A DNA stretch of 34,943 bases from Pseudanabaena frigida. Its GTDB lineage: Bacteria; Cyanobacteriota; Cyanobacteriia; Pseudanabaenales; Pseudanabaenaceae. Within the stretch, counting starts at the first letter, position 1, and the number at the start of each line of letters is the position of its first letter. Under the pieces are notes generated by a model, which worked only from the letters and a program-made list of their open reading frames with translations, was not told the origin of the DNA and searched no databases. The DNA is taken from the NCBI GenBank assembly GCA_003242085.1, contig QBML01000044.1:1-34943 (forward strand). The letters run 5' to 3'. Below, in pieces: positions 7,704 to 14,245 of the stretch. Both the position numbers and the translations under genes were made by a program.

Positions 7704-7856
7704 TTAAACACTTCGTCCTATAAACAAGTTGTAGACAATTCCAATTACGGCTAAGACTAAGAGTAAGTGGATTAATCCACCACCAATGTTAATAGAGAAT
7801 CCTAATACCCAAAGGATAATAAGTACACCAACGCCAGTCCAGACTAGATTCAACAT
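7704..7856 (-). CDS. lmo0937/DUF5670-type micro-membrane protein
   Basis: A 50-residue protein read from an ATG preceded by AGGAG. It starts 'MLNLVWTGVGVLIILWVLG', continues with a short Gly-rich turn and a second hydrophobic helix 'LIHLLLVLAVIGIVYNLF', and ends in Gly-Arg-Ser-Val. This is the pattern of the lmo0937 family: two short helices joined by a Gly-Gly turn. These proteins accompany CsbD, DUF5335 and similar stress genes in many bacteria; their action is unknown but they are presumed to sit in the inner membrane. The gene is easy to miss because of its size. Confidence 0.8.
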   Translation of the reverse strand: MLNLVWTGVGVLIILWVLGFSINIGGGLIHLLLVLAVIGIVYNLFIGRSV

Positions 7857-7908
7857 GATCTCCTCTTCTATTTAAGTGATTTACAAATGAACATGGATAG
7901 CTCTAAAT

Positions 7909-8190
7909 TTATAAAGCATTAATCTTTTTAGCTAACTCAATATCTAGATTACTTATGCCATCTACATCATGGGTAGCCAGATCGATTACTACGCGGTTGT
8001 AGACATTAAAAAGTTCGGGATGATGATCCATTTTGTCAGACGCAAATGCTACTTTAGTCATAAATCCAAAGGCATCAACAAAGCTATCAAACTTGAAAGC
8101 TCTATTTAACTTTCCGTCAACTACTTTCCATTCAGGTAGTTTGGCGATCTCAGTCGTAATCTCTTTGTCCGTCATCTTTTCTTTAAGCAT
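7909..8190 (-). CDS. phhB: Pterin-4a-carbinolamine dehydratase
   Basis: A 93-residue protein of the PCD/DCoH family, which dehydrates 4a-hydroxytetrahydropterin. The catalytic signature 'DKMDHHPELFNVYN' is at about residues 52-65 (His56, His57) with the third catalytic His in 'ATHD' near 74. The usual 'HD-x-G-G-(I/L)-(T/S)' is present as 'HDVDGIS', so one Gly is replaced by Asp. Length is standard. Cyanobacteria often carry two PCD-like proteins, one of which has been linked to RuBisCO assembly or carboxysomes; this copy looks like the classical pterin enzyme. No operon is evident. Confidence 0.9.
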   Translation of the reverse strand: MLKEKMTDKEITTEIAKLPEWKVVDGKLNRAFKFDSFVDAFGFMTKVAFASDKMDHHPELFNVYNRVVIDLATHDVDGISNLDIELAKKINAL

Positions 8191-8318
8191 AAAAATAATT
8201 AAGGCTAGTTTTTTGGTTTATTGAAGCAAAGTTGAAAATGTTTTTATGGATTGATTCCGTCTGCATTACAAGATCTGGTAGATGAAATCCAAACGTTCAT
8301 TAAAAGTAAAGTAGCTCT

Positions 8319-8397
8319 AAAGATGGCAGGATTATAGGTCTAGGATAGTCGGCACTATGCACTCTCCTAGACCCATGATCGCTACCAAAAGCATACT
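8319..8397 (+). repeat. Hairpin repeat 'GATGGCAGGA', copy 1
   Basis: Begins AAAGATGGCAGGATTATA and ends GATCGCTACCAAAAG. It contains a perfect 9-bp stem GGTCTAGGA (8337-8345) / TCCTAGACC (8365-8373). Similar to copies at 8820-8892, 12589-12676 and, inverted, 9968-10041. Lies in the gap between the pterin dehydratase and CsbD genes. Confidence 0.65.
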
Positions 8398-8430
8398 TCC
8401 AATGAACGCTTGATATTTTTTGTTTAGCTA

Positions 8431-8613
8431 CTAATCCGTAGCTTTTTTGACTTCATCTTTAACATCTTCGGCAGCATGACGAACTTTTGCTTCCACCTGT
8501 TTTGCCTTACCTTCTGCTTGAGTCTTAGGATCTCCGGTGAGATCGCCTACTGCTTCTTGGACTTTACCTTCAACGTTTTTGGCGGTTGCCTTAGCTCTAT
8601 TTTCTAAACTCAT
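8431..8613 (-). CDS. CsbD family stress protein
   Basis: A 60-residue hydrophilic protein starting 'MSLENRAKATAKNVEGKVQE' and continuing with the family's 'AVGDLTGDPKTQAEGKAKQ' core, then a Lys/Glu-rich helical tail. CsbD is a sigma-B-dependent general stress protein in Bacillus; its function is unknown. The ATG at 8613 is supported by GGAG 8 bases upstream. A longer frame to 8688 adds residues with no family similarity and is not used. The recurrent upstream element is at 8703-8748, 90 bases before the ATG, so the gene is probably under the shared stress control proposed here. Confidence 0.9.
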   Translation of the reverse strand: MSLENRAKATAKNVEGKVQEAVGDLTGDPKTQAEGKAKQVEAKVRHAAEDVKDEVKKATD

Positions 8614-8702
8614 GATGCAAGCTCCATATTGAAATTGAGAACTGAATAGAATAACTAGAACTGAATTAGCTCTAGCTTCTAACATCACTTTGGCAGGCGG
8701 TT

Positions 8703-8748
8703 GTTTTATTTCTTGAATGAATTGATTGAATATGACATAAAACTTAAC
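8703..8748 (-). promoter_or_regulatory. Recurrent upstream element, site A (CsbD)
   Basis: Minus strand: GTTAAGTTTT, 8 bases, TTCAATCAATTCATTCAAG, AAATAAAAC. Aligns without gaps to the other sites and starts 90 bases before the CsbD ATG. Best representative of subclass 1. Function inferred from recurrence. Confidence 0.65.
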
Positions 8749-8766
8749 GGAAGATATAATCTTCCA

Positions 8767-8800
8767 TTACTTACAAGAGTCTTCAACCTCTTGTAAGTAA
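8767..8800. repeat. 13-bp hairpin upstream of CsbD
   Basis: Perfect arms TTACTTACAAGAG (8767-8779) and its complement (8788-8800), 8-base loop. Lies in the 510-base gap upstream of CsbD, between the upstream element and repeat copy 2. Confidence 0.6.
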
Positions 8801-8819
8801 CTTTTACACTCCATAAATT

Positions 8820-8892
8820 AAAGATGGCAGGACTTTAGAGTTAGGATTGGCGTTATGAAGCGCTGCCCATTCTAGCTTCTTGATCGCTACCG
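8820..8892 (+). repeat. Hairpin repeat 'GATGGCAGGA', copy 2
   Basis: Starts AAAGATGGCAGGACTTTAG and ends TTGATCGCTACCGAA, matching copy 1 at both ends. The middle can fold as TTAGGATTGG against CCCATTCTAG with G-U pairs. Confidence 0.65.
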
Positions 8893-8980
8893 AATGATTT
8901 AAGATTGATATGTGTGAGATTAATTGAAACTTTAGTCGCTGCACATATTCAGAATAAACGGTTGCAAAACAGAAAAATAG

Positions 8981-9048
8981 AGGTAGGGGTAGTGCCCCTA
9001 TGCCTACCCTGTGGGGATCTGGGCAACCACGAGGGGCTTGCCCCTACC
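8981..9048. repeat. GTAGGGGC-type dispersed palindrome
   Basis: Begins GGTAGGGG (8982-8989) and ends CCCCTACC (9041-9048), with the internal runs GTGCCCCTA and GAGGGGCTTGCCCC. This GGGCAACCAC...GGGG...CCCCTAC style is common between cyanobacterial genes. I see no coding sequence in the whole gap 8614-9123. Confidence 0.6.
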
Positions 9049-9123
9049 AATAGCATCTTTCAACAATGCTAAGCTTTATTAACAACTAGAAGCTAGGTTG
9101 AAATCTATACGAATGGGTAAGAA

Positions 9124-9939
9124 TTAAGTGTAATCTTTATCTGCAATGACTTCTGGAAAATCGCGAGCAAATTTTTCCTCGTAGTTAGGGTCTTGAGTAC
9201 CAAGGATTTTGTCCCAGAAAGTGAAATACAGACCGTAATGTAGGGTGTATTTAAGATGATGAATTGAATGATGGGCAGGTCCAATAAACCACTTACCTAA
9301 CCAATGATGTGGAAATGATATAGGAAATCGATCGATCCCTAAATGGTTCAATACAGCCCAGATTGTCATCGTCGTTAGTACTGCAATTAAGGTGATGAAA
9401 TGCAGTGGAATGATAAAGACAATCCCTACTAAAAAGAGAGAGCTAACGATCGCTTCTAGCGGATCGAAAGCAAAGGAAGTCCAAGGAGTAGGATACCGAG
9501 AACGGTGATGTCCTTTATGTAACCAGTGAAAAAGTGATGGATGGTGAAACAAGCGATGGGTAAAATAGAAATAGGCATCTTGCAAGATCAGCACTGACAA
9601 GTAACTCACACCTAAATACCACAGTCCATATTGTTGAGGATTACTATAGATACGTGTAAGATTGCTACTATAGGCCGATACGATCAAAGCTGAAGCGATC
9701 GCAAATATTGCTGCCGAAAACACAGAAAGCTTGATATCCTTTTGGATTGATTGCCAGGATGGAATCTGTTTTTGGTGTTGTATCTCTAAAGACTGACGTA
9801 AGGGTGAGTAAAAGAACAGATATGTCCCCCCCGCCACAAGAAAATATCTGGCGAGAATAATCCCAAAAAATGCAATCCCATAAAATCCAAATGAATGATC
9901 TAGCAATTTGAACTCCGTATCTTTGTACTTTGCATTCAC
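9124..9939 (-). CDS. Sterol desaturase / fatty acid hydroxylase superfamily membrane protein
   Basis: A 271-residue integral membrane di-iron enzyme. The histidine clusters of the family are all present: 'HRLFHH' (128-133), 'HKGHH' (141-145), a single His at about 199 and 'HHSIHH' (223-228). They sit between hydrophobic helices at about 20-45, 70-92, 105-125 and 160-195. The family hydroxylates or desaturates lipids and sterol-like molecules; in a cyanobacterium the likely substrate is a fatty acid, carotenoid or hopanoid, which the sequence cannot decide. The start is a GTG at 9939 because no ATG gives the complete first helix. It is a single gene with no partner. Confidence 0.85.
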   Translation of the reverse strand: MNAKYKDTEFKLLDHSFGFYGIAFFGIILARYFLVAGGTYLFFYSPLRQSLEIQHQKQIPSWQSIQKDIKLSVFSAAIFAIASALIVSAYSSNLTRIYSNPQQYGLWYLGVSYLSVLILQDAYFYFTHRLFHHPSLFHWLHKGHHRSRYPTPWTSFAFDPLEAIVSSLFLVGIVFIIPLHFITLIAVLTTMTIWAVLNHLGIDRFPISFPHHWLGKWFIGPAHHSIHHLKYTLHYGLYFTFWDKILGTQDPNYEEKFARDFPEVIADKDYT

Positions 9940-9967
9940 GCTCTATGACAGCAATTTGCGATTAAAG

Positions 9968-10041
9968 TCTCCCATAGCAATCTGGAGAGATAGGCGATGT
10001 GAAGCACTGCCAATCCAACCCTCTAAATCATGCCATCTTTA
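9968..10041 (-). repeat. Hairpin repeat 'GATGGCAGGA', copy 4 (inverted)
   Basis: On the minus strand it reads AAAGATGGCATGATTTAGAG, GGTTGGATTGGCAG and GAGATTGCTATGGG-like ends, a diverged inverted copy of the repeats at 8319, 8820 and 12589. Confidence 0.5.
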
Positions 10042-10169
10042 GAACCACTAAATTCCCTGACATTTTTGTTAGAAGTAAGTATCTAGGAATACCTGAAACT
10101 ACAGATTTTGAGGTTCTATATTTAACTTCACCTAGATAATCACAGTCTGCTTGGGATTTATGTAGTACG

Positions 10170-10216
10170 AGAAATTTTTTAAAAGTGTTGCTTCGCAACA
10201 CCTTCAAAAAATTTCT
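10170..10216. repeat. REP-like palindrome, AAATTTTTT type, copy 1
   Basis: Arms 10170-10191 and 10195-10216 with a TTC loop and three mismatches. Closely related to the palindrome at 12005-12059. Together with hairpin repeat copy 4 it accounts for the gap 9940-10305; the short frame crossing it looks non-coding. Confidence 0.7.
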
Positions 10217-10305
10217 TGGGTTTTGAGAAAGTGCAAAGCGCTGTACTACCAATATTCAATAAAAAAGATGGTATTCCAACCAATATAGAGTACAAGATGC
10301 TGTAT

Positions 10306-10722
10306 TCACACTCTATTATAAAAAATGAATCTGACTAGTGAAATCAAAAGATAACTTAGAATTGCATAAGCAATAATCGCAATGACAATATTCACATCAA
10401 ATATATTTGCTCCACCATCTGAAGTAGGGCTAATGAATAAAGTAGAAAATGGAGCAATAAACGGTGCTGATAGGTTATTGATAAACCGAGCAAATTCGTT
10501 CTGTGTATTTGCACCAAACAAACGTAATACAAACCTTAGCATCAACAATATTTCTATAATTCCTCCAAGCCAATAAATACTATTAACTATCCAATAATAA
10601 GTATTGCTACGCTGAGCCTTGCCTAAACGACCTTCTTCTTGTTGAAGGCGGAATTTCTCTTCATCCTGTCTAAGATCCTGTCGTCTTTCTTGATTGCTTT
10701 CATTGCGCTGATTATCATTCAT
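10306..10722 (-). CDS. YggT family membrane protein with charged N-terminal extension
   Basis: A 138-residue protein. Residues 1-37 are extremely polar (Asn, Arg, Glu, Gln, Asp), an extension not found in most YggT proteins. Two membrane helices follow at about 44-70 and 108-135. Between them is the YggT signature 'LRFVLRLFGAN' and 'LSAPFIAPFSTLF', a loop thought to lie at the membrane surface. YggT proteins have been implicated in osmotic or ion homeostasis and, in chloroplast/cyanobacterial relatives, in thylakoid organisation. The gene has its own copy of the recurrent upstream element 71 bases before the ATG, linking it to the CsbD and BON genes. Confidence 0.85.
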   Translation of the reverse strand: MNDNQRNESNQERRQDLRQDEEKFRLQQEEGRLGKAQRSNTYYWIVNSIYWLGGIIEILLMLRFVLRLFGANTQNEFARFINNLSAPFIAPFSTLFISPTSDGGANIFDVNIVIAIIAYAILSYLLISLVRFIFYNRV

Positions 10723-10792
10723 ATTGAGATCGCTGAATTTTTTGGTAGAGCTAAATAACTATTCGCTTTTAGCCCTACGGTGACAGATAGTT

Positions 10793-10838
10793 GTCTGATT
10801 TCCTGTATGAATTGATTAAACTAGATACAAAACTTTAC
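10793..10838 (-). promoter_or_regulatory. Recurrent upstream element, site B (YggT)
   Basis: Minus strand: GTAAAGTTTT, 9 bases, TTAATCAATTCATACAGG, AAATCAGAC. Starts 71 bases before the YggT ATG and ends directly at the stop codon of the next gene upstream, so it is confined to the intergenic space. Confidence 0.65.
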
Positions 10839-11843
10839 CTAATCTAACTTCACTACCATCTTGCCAATATTTTTTCCTTCAAATAGTCCGATGAATGCGC
10901 TTACAGCTTTATCGATTCCTACTACCACTGTCTCCTTATTTTTAAGTTTACCTGCTCTAAAATAGCCACCTACTTCCTTCTCAAATTCTCCCTGACGATC
11001 TAGCCAATCGCCAACGATTAGACCTTTCATTGTCAGCCGCTTAGTAATTATATTAAATAAATTAGAGGGGCCTGTTTTTGGTGTCTCTTCATTGTATCCA
11101 GAGATACCACCACAAGCGATAATTCTTCCATGTACGCGTAATACTGAGAGCGCTGCTTCAAGAGTTTCACCGCCAACATTATCGAAATATACATCAATGC
11201 CATCTGGAACTTCTTGATTTAATTGTTTGAGAATAGGAGCATCTTTATAATTGAAGGCGATATCAAATCCACATTCTTCCTTTAAAAACTTGACCTTTTC
11301 TGTTGAGCCAGCTGCACCGATCGTGCGGCATCCGCGTAATTTAGCGAGTTGTCCCGCCATATTTCCCACTGCACCTGCTGCTCCCGAAATAAAAATTGTG
11401 TCACTCGATTTGACATCTACTAAATTTAACCCAGCCCAAGCAGTCATGCCTGTCATGCCGAGTGCACCGAGATAAACAGAAAGCGGTTGGATATCACTGC
11501 TGACTAGATATAAATCTTTTGGCGTAGCGATGAAGTATTCCCGCCAACCAAGTCTAGAGGTAACAATATCGCCCTGCTTAAATTCCTTAGCACGCGACTC
11601 AATAACTTCTCCAACTGCCCCGCCATCAAGGGGTTTACCTAACTGAAATGATGGAACATAGGACTTCCCTTCATTCATGCGACCACGCATGTATGGATCG
11701 ACTGACATGTAGAGGTTGCGAACAAGTATTTGCTGTTCTTGAATTGGCTCTAGTTCAATCTGGGCGATCGCAAAATTAGCACTGGTAGGAAGTCCTATAG
11801 GGCGTGAGATCAGTCGAATCTCATAACTCATCACATTTGTCAT
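10839..11843 (-). CDS. NADP-dependent oxidoreductase, CurA/leukotriene B4 dehydrogenase type
   Basis: A 334-residue medium-chain reductase without zinc ligands. The N-terminal substrate domain holds 'NLYMSVDPYMRGRM' (about 43-56), the family's hallmark. The Rossmann domain shows 'GAAGAVGNMAGQLAKL' (about 154-169) for NADP, followed by 'YFDNVGGETLEAAL'. Such enzymes reduce the carbon-carbon double bond of reactive enones and alkenals, so a role in detoxifying lipid peroxidation products suits the neighbourhood. The ATG at 11843 is used; another at 11831 is possible. A 19-bp hairpin sits just upstream (11887-11939) and could be in its leader. Confidence 0.88.
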   Translation of the reverse strand: MTNVMSYEIRLISRPIGLPTSANFAIAQIELEPIQEQQILVRNLYMSVDPYMRGRMNEGKSYVPSFQLGKPLDGGAVGEVIESRAKEFKQGDIVTSRLGWREYFIATPKDLYLVSSDIQPLSVYLGALGMTGMTAWAGLNLVDVKSSDTIFISGAAGAVGNMAGQLAKLRGCRTIGAAGSTEKVKFLKEECGFDIAFNYKDAPILKQLNQEVPDGIDVYFDNVGGETLEAALSVLRVHGRIIACGGISGYNEETPKTGPSNLFNIITKRLTMKGLIVGDWLDRQGEFEKEVGGYFRAGKLKNKETVVVGIDKAVSAFIGLFEGKNIGKMVVKLD

Positions 11844-11886
11844 AATTTTTGTCTTTTAGTTCGACTTACTTGTTAATCTTCCATAG

Positions 11887-11939
11887 AAGTTGTAAAAGTT
11901 TTTGATTTACCGTTAACAAGTCAAAAACTTTTACAACTT
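11887..11939. repeat. 19-bp hairpin upstream of the oxidoreductase
   Basis: Perfect arms 11887-11905 and 11921-11939 around a 15-base loop. It lies 44 bases upstream of the oxidoreductase ATG, so it may be an mRNA leader structure or operator, or a dispersed palindrome. Confidence 0.6.
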
Positions 11940-12004
11940 AAAAACTGTTTAAGAACTCTATAACATATAGAATTTCGAATACAGTCTATTTAGGCTTTAT
12001 GTAT

Positions 12005-12059
12005 CCCAAGAAATTTTTTAAAAGCGTTGTTTTGTAACGCTTTTAAAAAATTTCTTGGG
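12005..12059. repeat. REP-like palindrome, AAATTTTTT type, copy 2
   Basis: Perfect 24-base arms (12005-12028, 12036-12059) starting CCCAAGAAATTTTTT, loop GTTTTGT. Shares sequence with 10170-10216 and the outer CCCAAGAA motif with 13349-13397. With the 11887 hairpin it is what the gap 11844-12191 holds, plus a weak stem near 12070-12090. Confidence 0.75.
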
Positions 12060-12191
12060 CTTTGTACTATAGAATTTCTTTTAAATTCTAGAAATCTAGG
12101 CTCCTAAATCTCTCAATTCAGGAGGCTTAAATCTAGTTTTCTCATAATTGAGGGGTTAGGGGACAATAACTACAATTATGAAAATGGATTT

Positions 12192-12545
12192 TTAGCGCGG
12201 TTCGAGTTTAACTAGTGTTTTTCTACCTGCTGCGCTAGCAATACACATTGCGATAATTTCTCCATTTGAGTTCTGCCCTGTAGAGACTTCAGTGGGTGAT
12301 TCAATTGTGTGACCATAGGTCATTTGCTCCTTGCCCACTTCGATTTGCAAATTATCCCCTTTTCCAGGGCGATCGTAAATCATTGCTAGTAGAGGAGCGT
12401 TCTTAATTAATTCTCGATCTCCAAGTTCTGGATCCATATTTTCAATCGAAATATGTCTTCCAAGATTACCAATTGAGAAACGATCGAAGAATTCACCCCA
12501 TTTTTCAACTGGTACAGATACGTTCAAGTCAATTTTATTCATCAT
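12192..12545 (-). CDS. DUF5335 family protein, copy 2
   Basis: A 117-residue paralogue of the protein at 3233-3604. The same landmarks are present: 'VPVEKWGEFFDRFS', 'MDPELGDRELIKNAPLLA' and 'YDRPGKGDNLQIEVGKEQM'. No membrane segment or signal peptide. The ATG at 12545 follows AGGAA by 9 bases; a second ATG is adjacent. Upstream are an NblA-like gene and then the ruins of a coiled-coil gene, so the order coiled coil then DUF5335 seen at 3.2-4.1 kb is repeated here with an insertion. Function unknown. Confidence 0.78.
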   Translation of the reverse strand: MMNKIDLNVSVPVEKWGEFFDRFSIGNLGRHISIENMDPELGDRELIKNAPLLAMIYDRPGKGDNLQIEVGKEQMTYGHTIESPTEVSTGQNSNGEIIAMCIASAAGRKTLVKLEPR

Positions 12546-12588
12546 GATGATTTCCTATAAAAAATACTGAAAATACTAAAAGCAATCC

Positions 12589-12676
12589 TAAAATGGTGGC
12601 GTTAAGGATAGCGAGATTTTAGAGCTAGGATTGGAGGCTTGTAGAGCTGCCTATCCTAGCTTCTTGTGCACTACCC
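12589..12676 (+). repeat. Hairpin repeat 'GATGGCAGGA', copy 3
   Basis: Starts CTAAAATGGTGGCG and contains a perfect 9-bp stem AGCTAGGAT (12623-12631) / ATCCTAGCT (12653-12661). The stem differs from copy 1 on both sides while keeping pairing. Fills the space between DUF5335 copy 2 and the NblA-like gene. Confidence 0.6.
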
Positions 12677-12723
12677 AAAAAATAAATATAGAAACAGTTG
12701 GTAATTAAGAAAGAACAAGTAAG

Positions 12724-12897
12724 CTATCTTTCCATAAAACCATCTTGCTTAATAAGCATGGTAAACATAGTTTGCTGTCCTAAGTAAAGTAGATGTAAAT
12801 CAATAAGCAATTGTTTAGCGTTATTGATGTCGATATTTTCTACCTGTTGACAAAACAAGGCGTGGGTAAATTGTTTTTCAAAATCTAAATCATTCAT
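12724..12897 (-). CDS. NblA-like small protein
   Basis: A 57-residue protein, 'MNDLDFEKQFTHALFCQQV' at the start, then 'NNAKQLLIDLHLLYLG' and 'MFTMLIKQDGF' at the end. The layout (aromatic/Glu-Gln-Phe start, an Ala-x-x-Leu-Leu-x-x-Leu helix, then Met-(Y/F)-x-x-(L/F)-(L/I)-Lys) matches NblA, the adaptor that directs phycobilisomes to Clp protease during nutrient or light stress. The usual C-terminal Trp-Gly is replaced by Gly-Phe, so it is a divergent member or a look-alike. The ATG is preceded by AGGA at about 9 bases. It lies inside the second coiled-coil/DUF5335 module. Confidence 0.5.
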   Translation of the reverse strand: MNDLDFEKQFTHALFCQQVENIDINNAKQLLIDLHLLYLGQQTMFTMLIKQDGFMER

Positions 12898-12957
12898 TTG
12901 TTTTAATCCTCATAATTTGCTGTAAAGCGCAAAATTGGCAAGGAATTAAGCTACGAA

Positions 12958-13145
12958 CTAGTGTGGATTATCAACGTTAAAAAGCCAAGATTTACGAGTA
13001 GATTCTGCACTGAGTCTGCTGCAAATTGCTGTTAAGGTTACTTCTTCCATCTTTAATACTCTTCTTGAAAGATTTTAAGCTATCCTCAACAACTTCTAGA
13101 TAATTTAGAATTTGTTGAGTGAAGTTATACAACTGTCGTATTCAT
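12958..13145 (-). pseudogene. Decayed paralogue of the coiled-coil gene at 3650-4069
   Basis: The minus strand from the ATG at 13145 reads Met-Asn-Thr-Thr-Val, matching the intact start Met-Ser-Thr-Thr-Val. After a small indel it continues 'FTQQILNYLEVVEDSLKSF', matching 'FTKKLHDNLEAVEERVKSL'. After a second frame change it reads 'EEVTLTAICSRLSAES', matching 'EEATLTAIAARLDAES' near the intact C-terminus, and ends in a foreign tail. The middle two thirds of the gene are missing. So this is a wreck with two frameshifts and a large internal deletion. It still has the recurrent upstream element 70 bases before its ATG. The last frame alone could yield a 30-residue peptide from an internal ATG at 13050. 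Confidence 0.75.
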
Positions 13146-13214
13146 TATGCTTACTTTTAATTCCGTTGAGTTTCTAAGATCAGTTTGGCATCACACTGTT
13201 TTATATAGCGTTTA

Positions 13215-13263
13215 AACATTGTATAAATTGGATGGATTGTCTTAGAACTACATAAGTCCTTAC
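13215..13263 (-). promoter_or_regulatory. Recurrent upstream element, site G (decayed coiled-coil gene)
   Basis: Minus strand: GTAAGGACTTAT, 11 bases, ACAATCCATCCAATTTATAC. Aligns without gaps to site F (19151-19200), including flanking bases, though the genes are unrelated. It lies 70 bases before the pseudogene's original ATG. Confidence 0.65.
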
Positions 13264-13348
13264 AATTTATGTGGAAAGAGGATATTCGTTTTGAAATTAG
13301 ATAGCGATCTAGGGAAATGAATATATAGCTGCCACCAAGTGTATTAGT

Positions 13349-13397
13349 ACAACCCAAGAAGAGAATGGCGCTAAGCGCCATTCTCTTCTTGGGTTGT
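13349..13397. repeat. 24-bp perfect REP-like palindrome
   Basis: Arms 13349-13372 and 13374-13397 beginning ACAACCCAAGAAGAG, with a GCGC-rich tip. The outer CCCAAGAAG motif is shared with palindromes at 12005, 14182 and 18032. It lies 44 bases beyond the 3' end of the DUF1345 gene. Confidence 0.75.
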
Positions 13398-13440
13398 ATT
13401 TTGTCCTAACGCGAGTGGCTACAGCTATAAATAGATATCG

Positions 13441-14142
13441 CTACTGAATTAGTCCAGCAATAATATTTATACTCATCGCAACAATAGCAGTATTGAAGAA
13501 AAAGGACAGAATACTATGGAACAAAGATAATCGCCTTAGCGATCGCGAGGTAATCTGCACATCGGAAACTTGGCTAGTCATACCAATTACAAATGAGAAA
13601 TACAAGAAATCCCAATAGTCTGGCTCGATGTCTTCAGGGAAATCCAGTCCACCCGCTTTGAGATCGCTTTGAGTTTGATGATCTTGGTAATATTCGTGAG
13701 CATAATGCATCGCAAAAATTGTGTGAACGAGTAACCACGAACCAACAATTGTGACCACAGCGAGAATTACATGGGAAATTACAATATTTACCTCTTGTCC
13801 TTTTGCTTCTCGCAAGATAAAGGCGATCGCTAATGTACTGGCACAAGCTGCTGCTGTAATCAGACTCAAGATTACCAAACGTCCTTCATCTTCACTTTGA
13901 GCATTGTGGCGCATTGTCTTTGGCTTTGCTTGCAACATTAACGACCAAGTTGCTACTAAAAAGCTAATCATTCCCGTATTCCATATACAGAGAATACGGG
14001 TAGACAAGCTAAACCAAGATGGTAGTAAAACCGATACGATCGAAGCAAATAGTATCGATAGAATTAAGCGCGATCGCACTCTCCATCGATGCGAAAGTTT
14101 GCCTTTGACCAAATTTTGAGTAGATTTTTGAGGTAAGTTCAT
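13441..14142 (-). CDS. DUF1345 family membrane protein
   Basis: A 233-residue protein with five predicted helices (about 25-45, 52-70, 90-110, 121-145 and 208-230). The family's diagnostic segments are clear: 'VHTIFAMHYAHEYY', 'GLDFPEDIEPDYWDFLYFS' and 'MTSQVSDVQI'. Function of the family is unknown; the acidic/aromatic loop is reminiscent of an ion-conducting pore region, but that is only an impression. The gene stands alone between palindromes that also bracket the efflux operon, so it is probably transcribed separately. Confidence 0.85.
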   Translation of the reverse strand: MNLPQKSTQNLVKGKLSHRWRVRSRLILSILFASIVSVLLPSWFSLSTRILCIWNTGMISFLVATWSLMLQAKPKTMRHNAQSEDEGRLVILSLITAAACASTLAIAFILREAKGQEVNIVISHVILAVVTIVGSWLLVHTIFAMHYAHEYYQDHQTQSDLKAGGLDFPEDIEPDYWDFLYFSFVIGMTSQVSDVQITSRSLRRLSLFHSILSFFFNTAIVAMSINIIAGLIQ

Positions 14143-14181
14143 AATTGAAGGTTTGCTTTAAAAATTAAAACGTACTAGAAC

Positions 14182-14238
14182 CTAAACCCAGAAGATGAGT
14201 TGCGGCGCGAAGCGCCGCAACTCATCTTCTGGGTTTAG
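14182..14238. repeat. 27-bp perfect REP-like palindrome
   Basis: Arms 14182-14208 and 14212-14238, GAA loop, arm starting CTAAACCCAGAAGATGAG. It lies 8 bases after the stop of the efflux transporter gene (minus strand) and 40 bases upstream of DUF1345. No U-tract. A near-identical arm occurs at 18056-18075, so the two bracket the efflux operon. Confidence 0.8.
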
Positions 14239-14245
14239 ATTTGCC

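Noticed and set aside
8230-8275. Possible element copy ahead of the pterin dehydratase (CAATCCAT)
   Set aside because: Only eight core bases match; the upstream block and spacing do not.
10028-10252. Short minus-strand frame of 74 codons
   Set aside because: Runs through the palindrome at 10170-10216 and through repeat copy 4; encoded sequence is a by-product of the repeats.
13157-13381. Short minus-strand frame of 74 codons
   Set aside because: Covers the upstream element (site G) and part of the 24-bp palindrome; no ribosome site or recognisable protein.
5091-14238. Strong hairpins read as rho-independent terminators
   Set aside because: None has a U-tract on the proper side; sequence sharing among several points to dispersed palindromes. 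Only the hairpin after dps is kept as a tentative terminator.
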